From: Adenophora triphylla var. japonica
Lineage: Eukaryota; Streptophyta; Magnoliopsida; Asterales; Campanulaceae
Length of the DNA stretch: 64,000 nt
Reading direction: 5' to 3'
Assembly: GCA_022495995.1 (NCBI GenBank)
Contig: JAFEMH010002516.1
Location: 166,001-230,000, forward strand
Under the pieces are notes generated by a model. The model was given only the letters and a program-made list of their open reading frames with translations. It did no database searches and was not told the origin of the DNA. The position numbers and the translations under genes are program-made. Shown here piece by piece: positions 43,196 to 54,747 of the stretch (position 1 is the stretch's first letter; every line of letters begins with the position of its first letter).

Positions 43196-44596
43196 AATAA
43201 CACTTAAGATTCAAAATTAAAGTAACCTCAAATCATTATAGACTTTGACCAACATCACAAAATATGAAAAGAACAAAAATTTTAATTTTTCGATTTTTTG
43301 TAGGGTGACACTATATACACTCCCATATAAACCCATAAACTTGGGAAGATGCCTACCCCCAAACTCAAAACATGCTATATCCTTAAAGGAAAAGGAATGG
43401 AAGCATTCCTTGGGTTCACAGGATGACATGAAAAAAAATGAAAGAAAATAAATGTTACCTACTTGGGTTGTCTCCAACAAATGCATTTGTTTAGAGTCGT
43501 TAGCCTGCCTATAGCCCTCGTATGAATTTAACCTTCATTTTTCTTCATTTTGACCACTTCATAGTCTCGTGGGTTCGTACTTCAAATCATGCCCCATATG
43601 TATTCCCCAATTTATGTCATCATTTAGCAACCTAGGGAATTTTTGGCACCTTTGCTTTTGGGCTCTTTCACTTGTGGCCTCGTATCATTCTTTTTAGTTT
43701 CATAAGATGGAATAGATAATGTAAGAATGACCAAATTCTCATTGGAATCGCTAATAGGTTGAAGTTCCTCATCATTACTTTCCCTCTTCTCACCACCCTA
43801 TATAGTAAATAAAAACTTATCGATTACTTGCTCATGCCATGTTTCCTGCACAATCTATACCTTCTTCATATACTAACTTGAACTATCACAAGATAATCCA
43901 TCCTTAGAGTCATCATTGGGGATTTTATAGGCAAAATACTCATTTGCATCCTCCAAATGTGGTATATCACTAAAGTAAAATGAATCATAAGCTGGATCAT
44001 AAACTACCTCTTCCCAATCGTCATTAATCAGAGTTGAAGGTTGCTCTTCATGTTTTGATGGTGGTGGATCACTATAATACCGTGGCTCACAAGTCGGATC
44101 ATTGACTACCTCATCATCCCCCAAAACCTTGTTTGAATGATTTTCCCAAATTCGTTTATACGACTTCGAGGGTGGCTCAAGTAACGATTGCCAAGGTGAG
44201 AAGGGGAATGTTTCTTTCGCATGTGGAGAATATTCAGGAAAATATGTCCTAAAAGGAAAAGTATTAGTAGCATGATAATAAACACGACAAATAGAACACG
44301 CCTCTCAAATATTATAATTTACAAAATTTCTATTTGAAACTAGTGTTGTTAATTGTTCTAATTGTTCGATCAATTGTTGTGACAATCTCTGTCTTACCAA
44401 CTCATCATTGGTGCTCATTCCATATGTCCCTCTAAAAGTATCTCACACAATAATTTTATATAAAAATAAAAAAATTAAAGAAATTAAAAAAACTAATTAC
44501 AATGAAAAATTAAGAAAAACAAAAGAAAACTTATTTGAATTGTTGAAAATTAAACTATGAATTACAAACAAGTCCTCGGCAACAGCGCCAAAAACT
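43196..44596 (-). pseudogene. Interior of a tRNA-Asp-primed element with one small ORF (43873-44418)
   Basis: From ATG 44418 the minus frame reads MSTNDELVRQRLSQQLIEQLEQL, a short helical Gln/Leu-rich stretch, has a single TGA after NYNI (about 44304), then continues EACSICRVYYHATNTFPF and on to an acidic, Tyr/Pro-rich tail with two related stretches (NDPTCEPRYYSDPP and VYDPAYDSFYFSDIP) ending at 43873. With the stop read through it is about 181 codons. The CSIC...H spacing might be a zinc-binding remnant. I do not recognise the family. It is the first ORF after the PBS, where gag normally sits. The rest of the stretch has no supportable ORF. Confidence 0.4.
44573..44590 (-). other. Primer-binding site, tRNA-Asp type, two mismatches to the Athila-like one
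   Basis: The element strand reads TGGCGCTGTTGCCGAGGA six bases after the LTR end, with the same AGTTTT-type spacer as at 37139-37144. Confidence 0.75.
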
Positions 44597-45974
44597 TGAT
44601 GGGGTAAAAACCCACATAGTAATAGAAACCTCGTAAGTGCACAAGTTATCGAAGTAGTAATATGCACAAGAAAGGGTCGAATCCAAAGGGACTTGTGTTA
44701 TCAATAGTTCGACTGTCAACAATTAAACAGAAATTAAAAAAACAGGCTTAGGTTTTGATTTTAAATTTCTACTTAAACAATTAAAATAAATTACCGACCT
44801 AAAGCAAGAAATAAACAAAGCAATTAAAGATATTACCGAAGTCAAGGGAAGAAAGACCTACATAATGGATTCATATGTATCTCACCAATATGTCTATTAA
44901 TAATATAATCAAACATTGTTGGGGGATCATTCTCTTTAGTAAAATTGGGCGTTCACACGTACACAATTTAGTGTTCTCCAGATATTATATCTTGTGTAAA
45001 GTCCACATAGTACTCAAGAACCGATTAAGACCATAGGAAAAAAGAACCTACAATTTTGTTTCGCAATCACTTGTCAAAATTTAATTATATTCATTCAAAT
45101 GTTTGACTTTGTATAAATCAAGCAATCACTTGCAATCCTTATACACAAATTTAGTTTAAAAGCCAATAACACCTACACATGTGATTGTAGCTAGGAAAAT
45201 CTAATTAAGAATACTTTTGATGAACCAAACGTTTGATTGATCGTAAAATTGATTATAATATAAATAATTGATACATATTACATCCATTTTTGTAGATAAA
45301 AAAAGATTAGCTGCTCATATTAATGGTGAACATTGACAAATCTTCAATCGAATGCATAAAACTTGAATTAAAAACTTGAATCCTTGTTACAACTAGAATT
45401 ATAGAATAAAGCATAAAAGATCCTTAAAAACGTGGTTGTAGTGGATATTTATAATTGGCAGGAGAAGGTGTCGAAAATTAGGAAACAATCGCCAAATCCT
45501 AACCGAAATTGGAATCTGAAAATAGCTGGACGAAGGTAGGAGCGAGCGCTCCCGAAAAAGGGGAGCGCTCCCAAAGGGACAGTTGCTTCTAAGTTTTTGG
45601 AATTTGGAAGTGTGCGCTCCCAGTGATTCACTGACTTGTACCTTTTTCGGTAAACTTTCGAAGTCCATAACTTCTTCTTACGGACTCCGATTTGTACGTG
45701 GCACATATCATTGGAAAGCTATCATCGATTACTATCCATTAGTAGTGATTTAACAAGGTCACATCCTTCTTTTCCATATGTTATATCCATTATTTTCTCT
45801 ATTGTCGTTCCACTTTTAATCGTTCTTTTTCGTACTCATTAAGATCATAATCGATGAATTTTTCTTTCTATTCCCTGTACTCATAAGCACATCAAAATGA
45901 AATTAAAACACTAAGTTTGAGCATCAAATATGTCTAAATATATATAATTTGTATGGGTGAAAACACATCCATCA
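44597..45974 (-). repeat. LTR of a second tRNA-Asp-primed element (5' LTR)
   Basis: 1,378 bp, TGATGGGGTAAAAACCC ... AACACATCCATCA on the plus strand, with ends TGATGG/CCATCA inverted. Its sequence differs from the Athila-like LTR at 29596. Promoter module at 45446-45620. The 3' partner is not in the window. Confidence 0.75.
45446..45620 (-). promoter_or_regulatory. LTR promoter: TATA box and GAGCGCTCCC dyads
   Basis: GGGAGCGCTCCC (45561-45572) is a perfect 12-base dyad; partial copies are at 45544-45553 and 45609-45620. On the minus strand TATAAATA (45446-45453) follows about 90 bases downstream. Confidence 0.6.
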
Positions 45975-46463
45975 CGAAGCGAAGGGGGAAGACCCGCGAT
46001 TCCCAGATGAAGACATCATGCATATCAATAAGGAACGCTACATGGCTCGAAGTTCTAGAAAAGTTTTAAGAAGAAAGTCAATCATCAGTAAGACCTAAGG
46101 CTGAACATTTTTCTTTATAGATAATGCTGATGGAAGTGAATCGGTGCTGAAAGTCATCTTTGTTTGTATTGCCATTTGAGCTTCATTGTAAGAGGTGATA
46201 ATATTCAGTAATCCTCCTTTTGTTCATTGTAACTTGTTGAAGCTTCTTCTTTGTTGTGGGGAGATGAAAGCTTGAGAGTTTTTTTTACTCTCATAACTTT
46301 TGAATCGAGTAACACCACTCTTCTTTGGATTGATGTTGATGTAGGCGCCTTTGGCTTTCTTCATTTGTTGATCATTGATCTTCAGCAAAAGTAATGATGT
46401 GTGATAATGTTTAGCCCTGAGCCTTCTAATGGTAGCTTTTATTCTCAAACTCATTTACATATT
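45975..46463. other. DNA between two elements, no gene recognised
   Basis: Contains no supportable ORF. The last five bases, ATATT, are the target duplication of the copia element. Confidence 0.5.
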
Positions 46464-46821
46464 TGTGAAGACGAAGACGGCACTGTACAAGTGGGCAACT
46501 GCCCAGCACCAGTTTCAAGCAACGTTAAACCTTCTGTACAAGTGGGCGAACGTCCAAGAGCAAAACCCAATGACGCTGAAACTTCTGTACAAGTGGGTGA
46601 CCGCCCAGGTCCCAGTGGGCGACCGCCCATGATCAAAATATGACGTGATTTAGTTCCTGTTTTACGTCTGTTTCCTTTTCTTAATTACTTTGATTTGGTT
46701 TTTCCTTTTCAGATTAGGTTTTTCCTTTTCAGATTAGGACTCTTTTTGTATCTCATATATATTCATAGGTTCATCAATAATAATCACAAGTTTTGGGAAA
46801 ATCATAAATTGTTTTCCTACA
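46464..46821 (+). repeat. 5' LTR of the copia element
   Basis: TGTGAAGACGAAGACGG ... TTTTCCTACA, 358 bp. Four GC dyads at 46492, 46543, 46594 and 46616, three with mutated CpG sites; TATATAT at 46756-46762. Confidence 0.95.
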
Positions 46822-46833
46822 TGGTATCAGAGC
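46822..46833 (+). other. Primer-binding site, tRNA-iMet
   Basis: TGGTATCAGAGC immediately after the LTR end. Confidence 0.93.
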
Positions 46834-46857
46834 GGCATCATACACAAATCTGAATCA

Positions 46858-47765
46858 ATGGCGGAGAACGATGCTATCACTAATAATCCCCCTAAAATCG
46901 AATATAATTCTCATTTTACCTTGGTCCTCAGGATAGGCCAGGAGATTTTATTACTCCTACTCGTTTCAATGGTGAAAATTACGATGATTGGGCTAGTGAT
47001 ATGCAAACAGCTCTTGAAGCTCGCCGGATATTTGGTTTTCTAGATGATACGATTACTCATCCTGTTCATCCCTGCACCACCTCTGATTGAAATACTATTC
47101 ATGCCATGTTGATTTTTTGGATCAAGTATACTATTGAATCCAATGTTAAAAGCACTCTCTCAAAATTTAGAGATGCTAAACGTTTATGGGACTCTCTCAA
47201 AAATCGGTATGCTGTGGTTGATGGTCTACGCATTCAACAATTGAAGGCTTCTATTGCTCTTTGTGAGCAAACTAAGGGCATGTCGGTGGCCACATATTTT
47301 GGTAAATTAACTGGGTTGTGGGAAGAACTCCATAGCCATGAACCTTTGATCAATTGCACTTGTTATGACAATTGCACGGCTGCTCAACAACATGCGAATC
47401 GCAGAGAGATAGGCAAGCTTCATTAATTTCTTATGGGTTTGAACTCCGAGTATCATGCCAATACTCGCACCAATATTTTATCTATGGATCCTCTTCCTGG
47501 TCTTGACAGTGCATATAAATTGGTGGCTCAGGATGAGCGGGTTCGTCTTGCCAAACCTGTTCTTGAAGATGTGGTTAGTTTTGATGTTCGTACTGGTGGA
47601 GCTCGTGGTCGCGACAACCCTGATAAATCTCATCTCACATGTACTCACTGTAAGAAGACGGGTCAAGATAGTACCACATGTTTTGAATTGCATGGATATC
47701 CAGATTGGTGGCTTGAGCAACGCAAATCCAATGTTCGCGGCAGTGGTCATCCGCAAAATGGGTGA
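46858..47765 (+). pseudogene. Copia gag
   Basis: It starts MAENDAITNNPPKIEYNSHFT; after a shift near 46925 the capsid part continues TPTRFNGENYDDWASDMQTAL, then RLWDSLKNRYAVVDGLRIQQL and the NILSMDPLPGLDSAYKLV stretch. TGA at about 47089 and TAA at about 47424 interrupt it. The zinc knuckle reads CTHCKKTGQDSTTC: the metal-binding His is replaced by Gln. Start chosen at the ATG shortly after the PBS. Confidence 0.85.
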
Positions 47766-47801
47766 GGTAGGGGTTCTCCTCGCGGAAGCATCGGAACTAC
47801 A

Positions 47802-49781
47802 ATGACACCGGATCGTGGCCCTGTTACTATTGGTGCAGCTGCTGTAGGATCTCCATCTATGGCTTCTTCTTCATCATTTACGGCTGAGCAATGGCAGGCT
47901 TTGGCAAGCCTCGTCGGTAATGCCCAAATCTCAAATGATCGTCTCCATGGTAAGTTTGATTCAACTTCATGGGTAACTGATACAGGTGCTTCAAATCATG
48001 TAACCGGAAATGCCTCGTGTCTCCTTAATTCTCGGACTATACAGCTTGTCCTGTTGGTTTGCCTAATGGGGCTTCGGTTTTGGCTCATACGGAGGGATTC
48101 GTTCATCTGATGGCCACCATTACTCTCTCTCATGTTCTTTTTATTCCAAATTTAAGCTGCAATTTAATTTTAGTAACTCAACTGTCTGACGATATTGATT
48201 GCACTGTCCAATTTAACTCATCTATGTGTGCTATACAGGACATGTCGAGGAACCTGATTGGAATGGGTGTTAGACGGGATGGACTCTACTACTTTCACGG
48301 AACATCTTAAGCATATAATGTCTCTGTTACCGGATCCCCTTCTGTGTTGGACTGTGGCATAATCGCTTGGGGCACCCTTCCGAGAATGTAGTAAAGCTAG
48401 TTCCCTCCTTTTGTGTTACTTCTGGCAGTTTACCTAAACCTTGTGATACATGTTTTAGGGCTAAACAATCTAGAGATAGTTTTCCGGTTAGTGACCATAA
48501 GTCCACTAGAATTTTTGAGAAAGTTTATTGTGATTTGTGGGGTGCATACACTCATTCTTCTTCTTGTGGTGCACGGTATTTTTAACTTTAGTAGATGATT
48601 TTTCCCAAGATGTTTAGGTTTATTTGTTAGTCGATAAAACCGATATTTTTCGTATGTTTATGGTTTTCATTGCAATGGTTGAACGTCAGTTTTCTCAGAA
48701 AATTAAGGTAGTCCAATTTGATAATGGGACTGAATTTAATTGCATGCTTGATTATTTCTTTTCCACTGGCATTACTTTCCAAACCTCTTGTGTTGGTACC
48801 CCTTAACAAAATGGTCGAGTCGAGCGGAAGCATCGTCACATTCTGAATGTTGCTAGATCGCTTAGATTTCAGGCTCATTTACCGATTTTCTTTAGGGGAG
48901 AAGCAGTTCTTACTGATGCTCATTTGATTAACCGAACTCCCACTCCCCTCTTAGGCAATAGGACTCCCTATGAGGTTGTGTTCGGAAAATTACCTTTCTT
49001 TGACTCTCTTCGGGTTTTTGGTTCCTTGTGTTATGCTCATAATCAGAAAGCGAAGGAAGATAAGTTTGTCAGTCGTAGTAAAAAATGTATATTTGTGGGC
49101 TACCCTCTAGGCAAAAAGGGGTGGAAGTTGTTTGATATAGAGATAAATAAATTTTTTGTCTCCCGGGATGTGAAGTTCTTTGAGAACAATTTTCCTTACA
49201 GTGATTTTTCGTCAGTGCCTCATTCCCCAGATTTTTTGGAGACTCCTAACCAAGAGGCTGATTTTGCCTTTCTTGATTATCCGGACATGGCAGATGTTGT
49301 TTCTGAACCTTTGACAGTGGCTCCTGCAGACGTACCTGATCCCGTGTCTACAGTTTCTGCAGATATTACCTCTACAAAGTCCTCTCCTGCTTCTACGATA
49401 GACACCTCTCCATCTGAGCAAGATGCTTTAGGGAGGGGCATGCGTACGAAAGTACCCTCCGTTCTTCTGCGGGACTACATTGCTACTATTGTCACTTCTG
49501 CTAGTCCATCCCCCGAACACTCCACTCCAGTCGGCTCCTCAGGTACTCCTTATCCTATAGCTCACTATATAAATTATGTCAGTTTTTTTGTGAAATATCG
49601 TAACTTCCTTGCAGTTATTACCTTGGCTAAAGTGCCTAGGACTTTTCGTGAGACAATGTCACAAGATGGGTGGAAGGAATCTATGCATGCTGAAATTCGT
49701 GCCTTGAAAGATAATGGCACATGGACTATGGTTCCTCTACCGCATGGTAAGCATGCTCTTGATAGCCAGTGGGTTTATTAG
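47802..49781 (+). pseudogene. Copia protease and integrase
   Basis: Protease: SWVTDTGASNHVTG with an intact D-T-G-A (about 47968-48009). After a shift near 48040, the pre-integrase segment runs through NLSCNLILVTQLSDDIDC and, after a stop at 48310, HPSENVVKL with CDTCFRAKQS. The integrase core has the first Asp in VYCDLWG, the second in QFDNGTEF (about 48715) and Glu in NGRVERKHR after a TAA (about 48804), so the DDE residues survive in separate frames. The 285-codon frame from 48924 covers the integrase C-terminus (GYPLGKKGWKLFDIE) and a Ser/Thr/Pro spacer leading to RT (SQDGWKESMHAEIRALKDNG). Confidence 0.88.
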
Positions 49782-50582
49782 ATTAAGTACAAGTCTGATG
49801 GTACTGTTGAACGGCTTAAATCTCGATTGGTGGTTCTTGGTAATCATCAGAAAGAAGGGATTTATTACACGGAAACTTTTGCTCCTGTGGCCAAGATGGT
49901 CACCGTTCGAGCCTTTCTTGCCATTGCTACCTCAAAGAATTGGGAACTGCATCAAATGAATGTGCATAACGCTTTCCTGCAAGGTGATCTTCAAGAAGAG
50001 CTCTACATGAAACCTCCTCCGGGCTTTCATTCCAATCAGCCTAATATGGTTTGTCGCCTTCGCAAATCCCTTTATGGCCTGAAACAGGCCCCGCGTTGTT
50101 GGTTCGCTAAGCTGGTGGCTTCCTTGAAACACTATGGATTCTTACAGTCTTATTCTTATTATTCCCTGTTCACATTCACTAAAGGTACAATTCATATGAA
50201 TATTCTTGTGTATGTTGATGATCTTATTATAGCTGGGAACGATTCCGCTGCCTTTCAGTCTTTCAAAAAGTATCTAAGTGAATGTTTCAAGATGAAGGAC
50301 CTTGGCTCCTTGAAGTATTTCTTAGGAATTGAAGTCGCTCGTAGCTCCTCTGGTCTATTTTTATGCCAATGCAAGTATACATTGGACATTATATCCGAGT
50401 TTGGGCTATTGGGAGCAAAGCCATCAGGGTTTCCCATTGAACCGAATCATAAACTTGGCCTTGCCACTGGTGATCTTCTGGATGATCCAGAACTTTATAG
50501 ACGATTGGTTGGTCGTCTCATTTACTTAGCAGTACTCGTCCAGATTTGGCATATTCGATTCATATTCTGTCACAATTTATGA
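49782..50582 (+). pseudogene. Copia reverse transcriptase, mutated catalytic motif A
   Basis: The open frame 49827-50582 contains ETFAPVAKMVTVRAFLAIA, QMNVHNAFLQGDL, KSLYGLKQAPRCWF, ILVYVDDLIIAG and FLGIEVARS. The YVDD box is intact, but motif A reads MNVHNAFL where an Asp is required (codon AAT for GAT at about 49957), a single G-to-A change that removes one of the three metal-binding Asp residues. A TAG at about 49780 separates it from upstream coding, and a one-base shift near 50535 separates it from RNase H. Confidence 0.9.
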
Positions 50583-51067
50583 AGGAACCTCGCAAGGATC
50601 ATTGGGATGCGGCATTGCGAGTTGTTCGTTATCTCAAAAGCACACCTGGTCAGGGCATTCTTCTTCGAGCTGATAGTGAGCTTAAGCTACAGGGATGGTG
50701 TGACTCGGATTGGGCCGCTTGCCCTATTACTCGACGTTCTCTTTCTGGATGGCTTGTGTTTCTTGGTCATTCTCCTATATCTTGGAAGACGAAGAAACAA
50801 ACTAATGTGTCTCGTTCGTCTGCCGAGGCCGAATACCGTTCTATGGCGGCCCTTACCTTTGAATTGAAATGGTTGAAGGGATTACTGTTGAGCCTTGGTG
50901 TCCATCATCCGAATGCAATCAATATCTTCTGCGATAGCCAGCCGGTTCTTGATATCGCTAAGAGCCCCATATTTCATGAACGGACAAAGCACATTGAGGA
51001 GATTGCCACTTTGTCCGTGACGCCATTTCAGATGGCCTTATTTCTCCTTCCTATGTTCCTACTATAA
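50546..51067 (+). pseudogene. Copia RNase H
   Basis: AYSIHILSQFMKEPRKDHWDA, then GWCDSDWAACPITRRSLSG with the catalytic Asp residues, SWKTKKQTNVSRSSAEAEYRSM, NIFCDSQPVLDIAKSPIFH and ERTKHIE. The last 20 codons are in a shifted frame. It ends about 95 bases before the purine tract. Confidence 0.9.
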
Positions 51068-51171
51068 CGCAGCTGGCAGACATTTTTACTAAAGCCCTTG
51101 GAAAGCAACAGTTTGATTTACTAGTTAGCAAGTTGGGCATTCTTAATCCCCATGCTCAACTTGAGGGAGGG

Positions 51172-51571
51172 TGTGAAGATGAAGACGACACTGTACAAGT
51201 GGGCGACCGCCCAGGTTTGGTGGGCGACCGCCCAGCACCAGTTTCAAGCAACGTTAAACCTTCTGTACAAGTGGGCGACCGTCCAAGCCAAGTGGGCGAC
51301 CGCCCAAGAGCAAAACCCAACGACATTGAACCTTCTGTACAAGTGGGCGACCGCCCAGGTCCCAGTGGGCGACCGCCCATGATCAAAATCTGACGTGATT
51401 TAGTTCCCGTTTTACATCTATTTCCTTTTCTTAATTACTTTGATTTGGTTTTTCCTTTTCAGATTAGGTTTTTCCTTTTCAGATTAGGACTCTTTTTGTA
51501 TCTCATATATATTCAGAGGTTCATCAATAATAAACACAAGTTTTGAAAAAATCATAAATTGTTTCCCTACA
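51172..51571 (+). repeat. 3' LTR of the copia element
   Basis: TGTGAAGATGAAGACGAC ... TTTCCCTACA, 400 bp. Six GC dyads at 51200, 51221, 51272, 51293, 51344 and 51366, five of them perfect TGGGCGACCGCCCA; TATATAT at 51506-51512. Preceded by GAGGGAGGG. Confidence 0.95.
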
Positions 51572-51576
51572 ATATT

Positions 51577-53640
51577 TCTATTTAAATTTGGACTCTCGCA
51601 CTATCTTTCTACTCCTTCTTCAGGGCGAATCAAAACTTTTGTTTGTTGACTAACATTATGCCTGACGAAGCAATTTATTTTTTTTCTGCCAATACCCCTT
51701 GACCTGTTTTCATCCTCATCACCCACGATGGACCTGAGACTTTTGTTGCCGTTGACCTTTTGAAAACATATGAGTATGCGGTGGAATCGAGTGATGGTTA
51801 ATTCAAGTGGGTTCGCCCGAATGGCGAGTGAGATCCGTTTAATTTTAATTTTGACCTTTTCTAAATACAATTACTAGTTTTCTTGTTTTTTCATAATTTT
51901 ATAAGAAAACTAGTTTCTCTTGTTTTTCATTTGAACAACTTATTAATTTTTTCCAAATACTAAAAAACTAGGTTTTCTATCACTTTGAAATGCCATTTTG
52001 CTATTTTTACTTTCAAAAATACCAGTTCGGCAGTTAAAATGACCAGATGTATAAATAATAATCTTTGCGATCTGTCTGTTTTAATAATGAAAATAGTTAA
52101 TTTTATGATACATTTGTCAATTTTTAAAATACATAAAAGAAATTTACTATTGTTTGGAAAGAAATGCTTTCACAATGTTTTGTGTACTTCCTCCTTCATC
52201 TCAAAGTAATTTTTCTAAAAATAATATTGTTAATACGAAGATATTTTAAATAATAATTTTATATTAATTCAATTATTCTAATAAAAATTTAAAATTGTTA
52301 TTGAAAATATTTATAATGGTACAAGTTTTAAATTTTTACCAGGATAATTAAATTGATTTAAACGTATTGTTCAAAATAATTTTATACTAAAAAAAAAAAA
52401 AAAAGATCATTTTGAGATTAAAAAAAATTCTCGTTAGTTATTTTCTAATAATCAAATTTCGTTTGTGTATATGGGGTGGGGGTGCATTGTGAGAAATTAT
52501 GCATTGGCAAGTACTTCCAAATTAGCAATTAGATGGATATAATAATTATTTCGGGTCCATTTACGTCATGGCTACCATCCAAAAGATCGTGAGATCTAAA
52601 TCATCAAATTGAACGAGACTCACCGGCAGATGTCTCCGTCTCTCTTTATTATTCATGTTATATATAATAAATATGTATATATTATATACTTTTAGAAAAA
52701 TATCTTATGTTTGCTAAATAAATAAATATCTTACTAAGTGTGCCATCTTAGAAGTAAACACGTACCATGACATATCAAATTAATTACTTTCAATTTAAAA
52801 ATATTTTAACATATTCCACTACGTGAAAAATAATAAATATAGTTTTTAAATAATAATAATAATAATAATACATGTGTTTGAAATTAACGGATTATAAACC
52901 AATTACATCACCAACAAATTTGGCTTGCACATGCTACACTAAATCGCGTATAGTTTTTCCTACGTGCCACTAGGAAGCACTCGGCAGCCATGCTACAACA
53001 AATATTAGTCCCACCAAATTTCGTTTCTTTATGTCATTATCTCATCATTGCTACAATTTCGAATTCATTACTTCATATATTACAACGAATTTTATTGTTG
53101 TTTGTTATATAATGTCAATTGGGATGAGATGATGCCTCATATTGCGCACTCTCACCATCAAAAAATATTCTAACAAAAATTCAAAACTAATTTTTCAGCA
53201 CGAATTCACTAACAAGGGTAATATCATTCTGCGAAAATATCACTTTTCTCTCATTTTATGTCCACAATAATTGTCATATTTAATTCGCCAATTTTTAAAA
53301 ATATATATTTTACTTATTTGTAAAATTTTATGCAATGATAAAATTGTGTTTTTTTACTTAAAACCATCAACACTGACGTTAGGATAAACAAAAAATGCAT
53401 TACATAATATGGAACAGAGTAATTATAATTTAATTTTTAAAAATATATAAATTAAAAAACATAGATCATATATGATTCTTTACTTAATAAATGACACATA
53501 TATTTTTATAAAGGATGAATTATTTATCATGGCTACCCAAACACTTCCAAATATCACCCACCCAAAAAGAAATCATGAATCTTTCCTAATAGACACCCCT
53601 AGGCATATATCAACCACAAGATAATCATACGTGGTAAACC
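51577..53640. other. AT-rich intergenic region upstream of the ERF gene
   Basis: No gene supported. TTCATCTCAAAGTAATTTTT at about 52196 and ATCATTTTGAGATTAAAA at about 52407 look like decayed inverted ends of a Stowaway-type MITE. ACGTG cores lie at about 52962 and 53631, the latter (ATACGTGGT) 60 bases before the TATA box and a candidate abscisic-acid or bZIP site. A GC-richer stretch at 51600-51850 looks coding-like but has no family I know. Confidence 0.5.
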
Positions 53641-53688
53641 TATGGGGCCAATACTTCTTTCTTCTTAGGACAACTGTCCAACATTGCT

Positions 53689-53696
53689 TATAAATA
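53689..53696 (+). promoter_or_regulatory. TATA box of the ERF gene
   Basis: TATAAATA, 50 bases before the ATG, so the 5' UTR would be very short (about 20-25 bases). Confidence 0.75.
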
Positions 53697-53745
53697 ACTA
53701 ACATATATATCTACTTCTTCTACAAGCCACAGATATTTTTCAACC

Positions 53746-54090
53746 ATGGAAGATTCAAACAACAATGAGGAAACCAAGTACCGAGGCGTCCGAAGGCGGC
53801 CATGGGGGAAATATGCCGCGGAAATCCGTGATTCTAACAATAATGGAGTTAGGGTTTGGCTTGGAACTTTCAATACTGCCATTGAAGCTGCTAGGGCTTA
53901 TGATAAAGCGGCTCATGCCATGAAAGGTCATATGGCTATTCTTAACTTTCCACAAGAACACCATTCTTCTTCGGCTTCTTCTTCTTCCTCTAATTCGAGG
54001 TCGAGGGGGAAACAAGTATTTGAATTCGAGTGTGTTGATGACCAAGTGTTGGATGACCTTCTTGATGAGAAAAATTATAGAAAGTCTTGA
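53746..54090 (+). CDS. AP2/ERF transcription factor, ERF group IX, ERF095-098-like
   Basis: Single-exon, 114-residue protein from ATG 53746 (context ACCATGG, strong). Residues 11-70 are one AP2/ERF DNA-binding domain: [26 protein letters not shown] and AARAYDKAA are canonical, with Ala14 and Asp19 of the domain marking the ERF rather than DREB subfamily; such proteins bind GCC-box DNA. A Ser/Arg linker (about 76-88) may aid nuclear import. Residues 91-107, [17 protein letters not shown], match the EDLL activation motif of group IX, so it should activate transcription. Small single-domain members such as Arabidopsis ERF095-ERF098 act in ethylene, jasmonate and stress responses; this one is at the short end of that range. 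The frame is intact, unlike all other coding in the window. The exact orthologue cannot be settled here. Confidence 0.95.
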   Translation: MEDSNNNEETKYRGVRRRPWGKYAAEIRDSNNNGVRVWLGTFNTAIEAARAYDKAAHAMKGHMAILNFPQEHHSSSASSSSSNSRSRGKQVFEFECVDDQVLDDLLDEKNYRKS

Positions 54091-54183
54091 AATAGTATAT
54101 ACTAGTCTTCTACTATTTCACTTTACTTAAAAAAAATATTATCATTAGTGGGGATTATTTCATGATATTCCATATAAAATATT

Positions 54184-54455
54184 ATGATCCCTCCACTCTA
54201 AAATAATTGTCACTTTTGAATAAAATGTTTGATCCAAAATAATTGTCGATTTTGTGATCAAAAGCATTGAAATTCCTATTATACCGATGAACTTGTTTCA
54301 ACTATTTATTTGTTTTGTTGAGTGAATTAATGTATGACAGACGAATAATAAATGAGGATAATCTTGAAGATTTCATCATTAATTAACTAGTGATTATAAT
54401 TGTATTTGTTAAAACACGTAAAAAGTTAAAAAAATGACAATTACTTTGAACAGAT
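54184..54455. mobile_element. Decayed Stowaway-like MITE
   Basis: CCCTCCACTCTAAAATAATTGTCACTTTT on the left (about 54190) pairs imperfectly with AAAATGACAATTACTTT on the right (about 54434). The terminal TA duplication is not clear. Confidence 0.4.
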
Positions 54456-54747
54456 TAGTAAATGATGCTCTAGACCTCTTTTTAACTCTTTTCTTTTCAG
54501 TAGTGCCGGAATGCCGGCCCGAGGGAGGGTAGGTGGAAAACTGTCCAGGGCACCTATTTTTTATTAAACTTACAGTAACATGTGTATTAGTAAATTTGAA
54601 AACTAAAAAAAAAAGGTATAATCTACAAACTAAGATAATTAATTTCAGATATCAAACCTACATTCAAATCTTGGTTTTTCTTATTAACAATTTCATGCTA
54701 ATTATCAGCCCCTCGATAATTATCACAATAAGATTTTTATTGTAAGC

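Larger units (their letters stand above)
46464..51571 (+). mobile_element. Complete Ty1/copia LTR retrotransposon, inactive
   Basis: 5,108 bp with LTRs of 358 and 400 bp, tRNA-iMet PBS, purine tract CTTGAGGGAGGG, and ATATT duplications at 46459-46463 and 51572-51576. Order gag-protease-integrase-RT-RNase H is that of copia. Coding is interrupted by stops and frameshifts in gag, between protease and integrase, in integrase and in RT. The LTR size difference is exactly two 21-bp promoter units. Short LTRs are common in the Ale/Retrofit-type lineages, but I cannot assign one firmly. Confidence 0.95.

Noticed and set aside
51601..51870. 89-residue basic ORF and coding-like composition
   Set aside because: No recognisable family in any frame; too little to support a gene call.
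53746..54090. Idea that the ERF protein regulates the nearby GC-word arrays through GCC-box binding
   Set aside because: The arrays do not contain the canonical AGCCGCC box as their core, and proximity in one window is not evidence.
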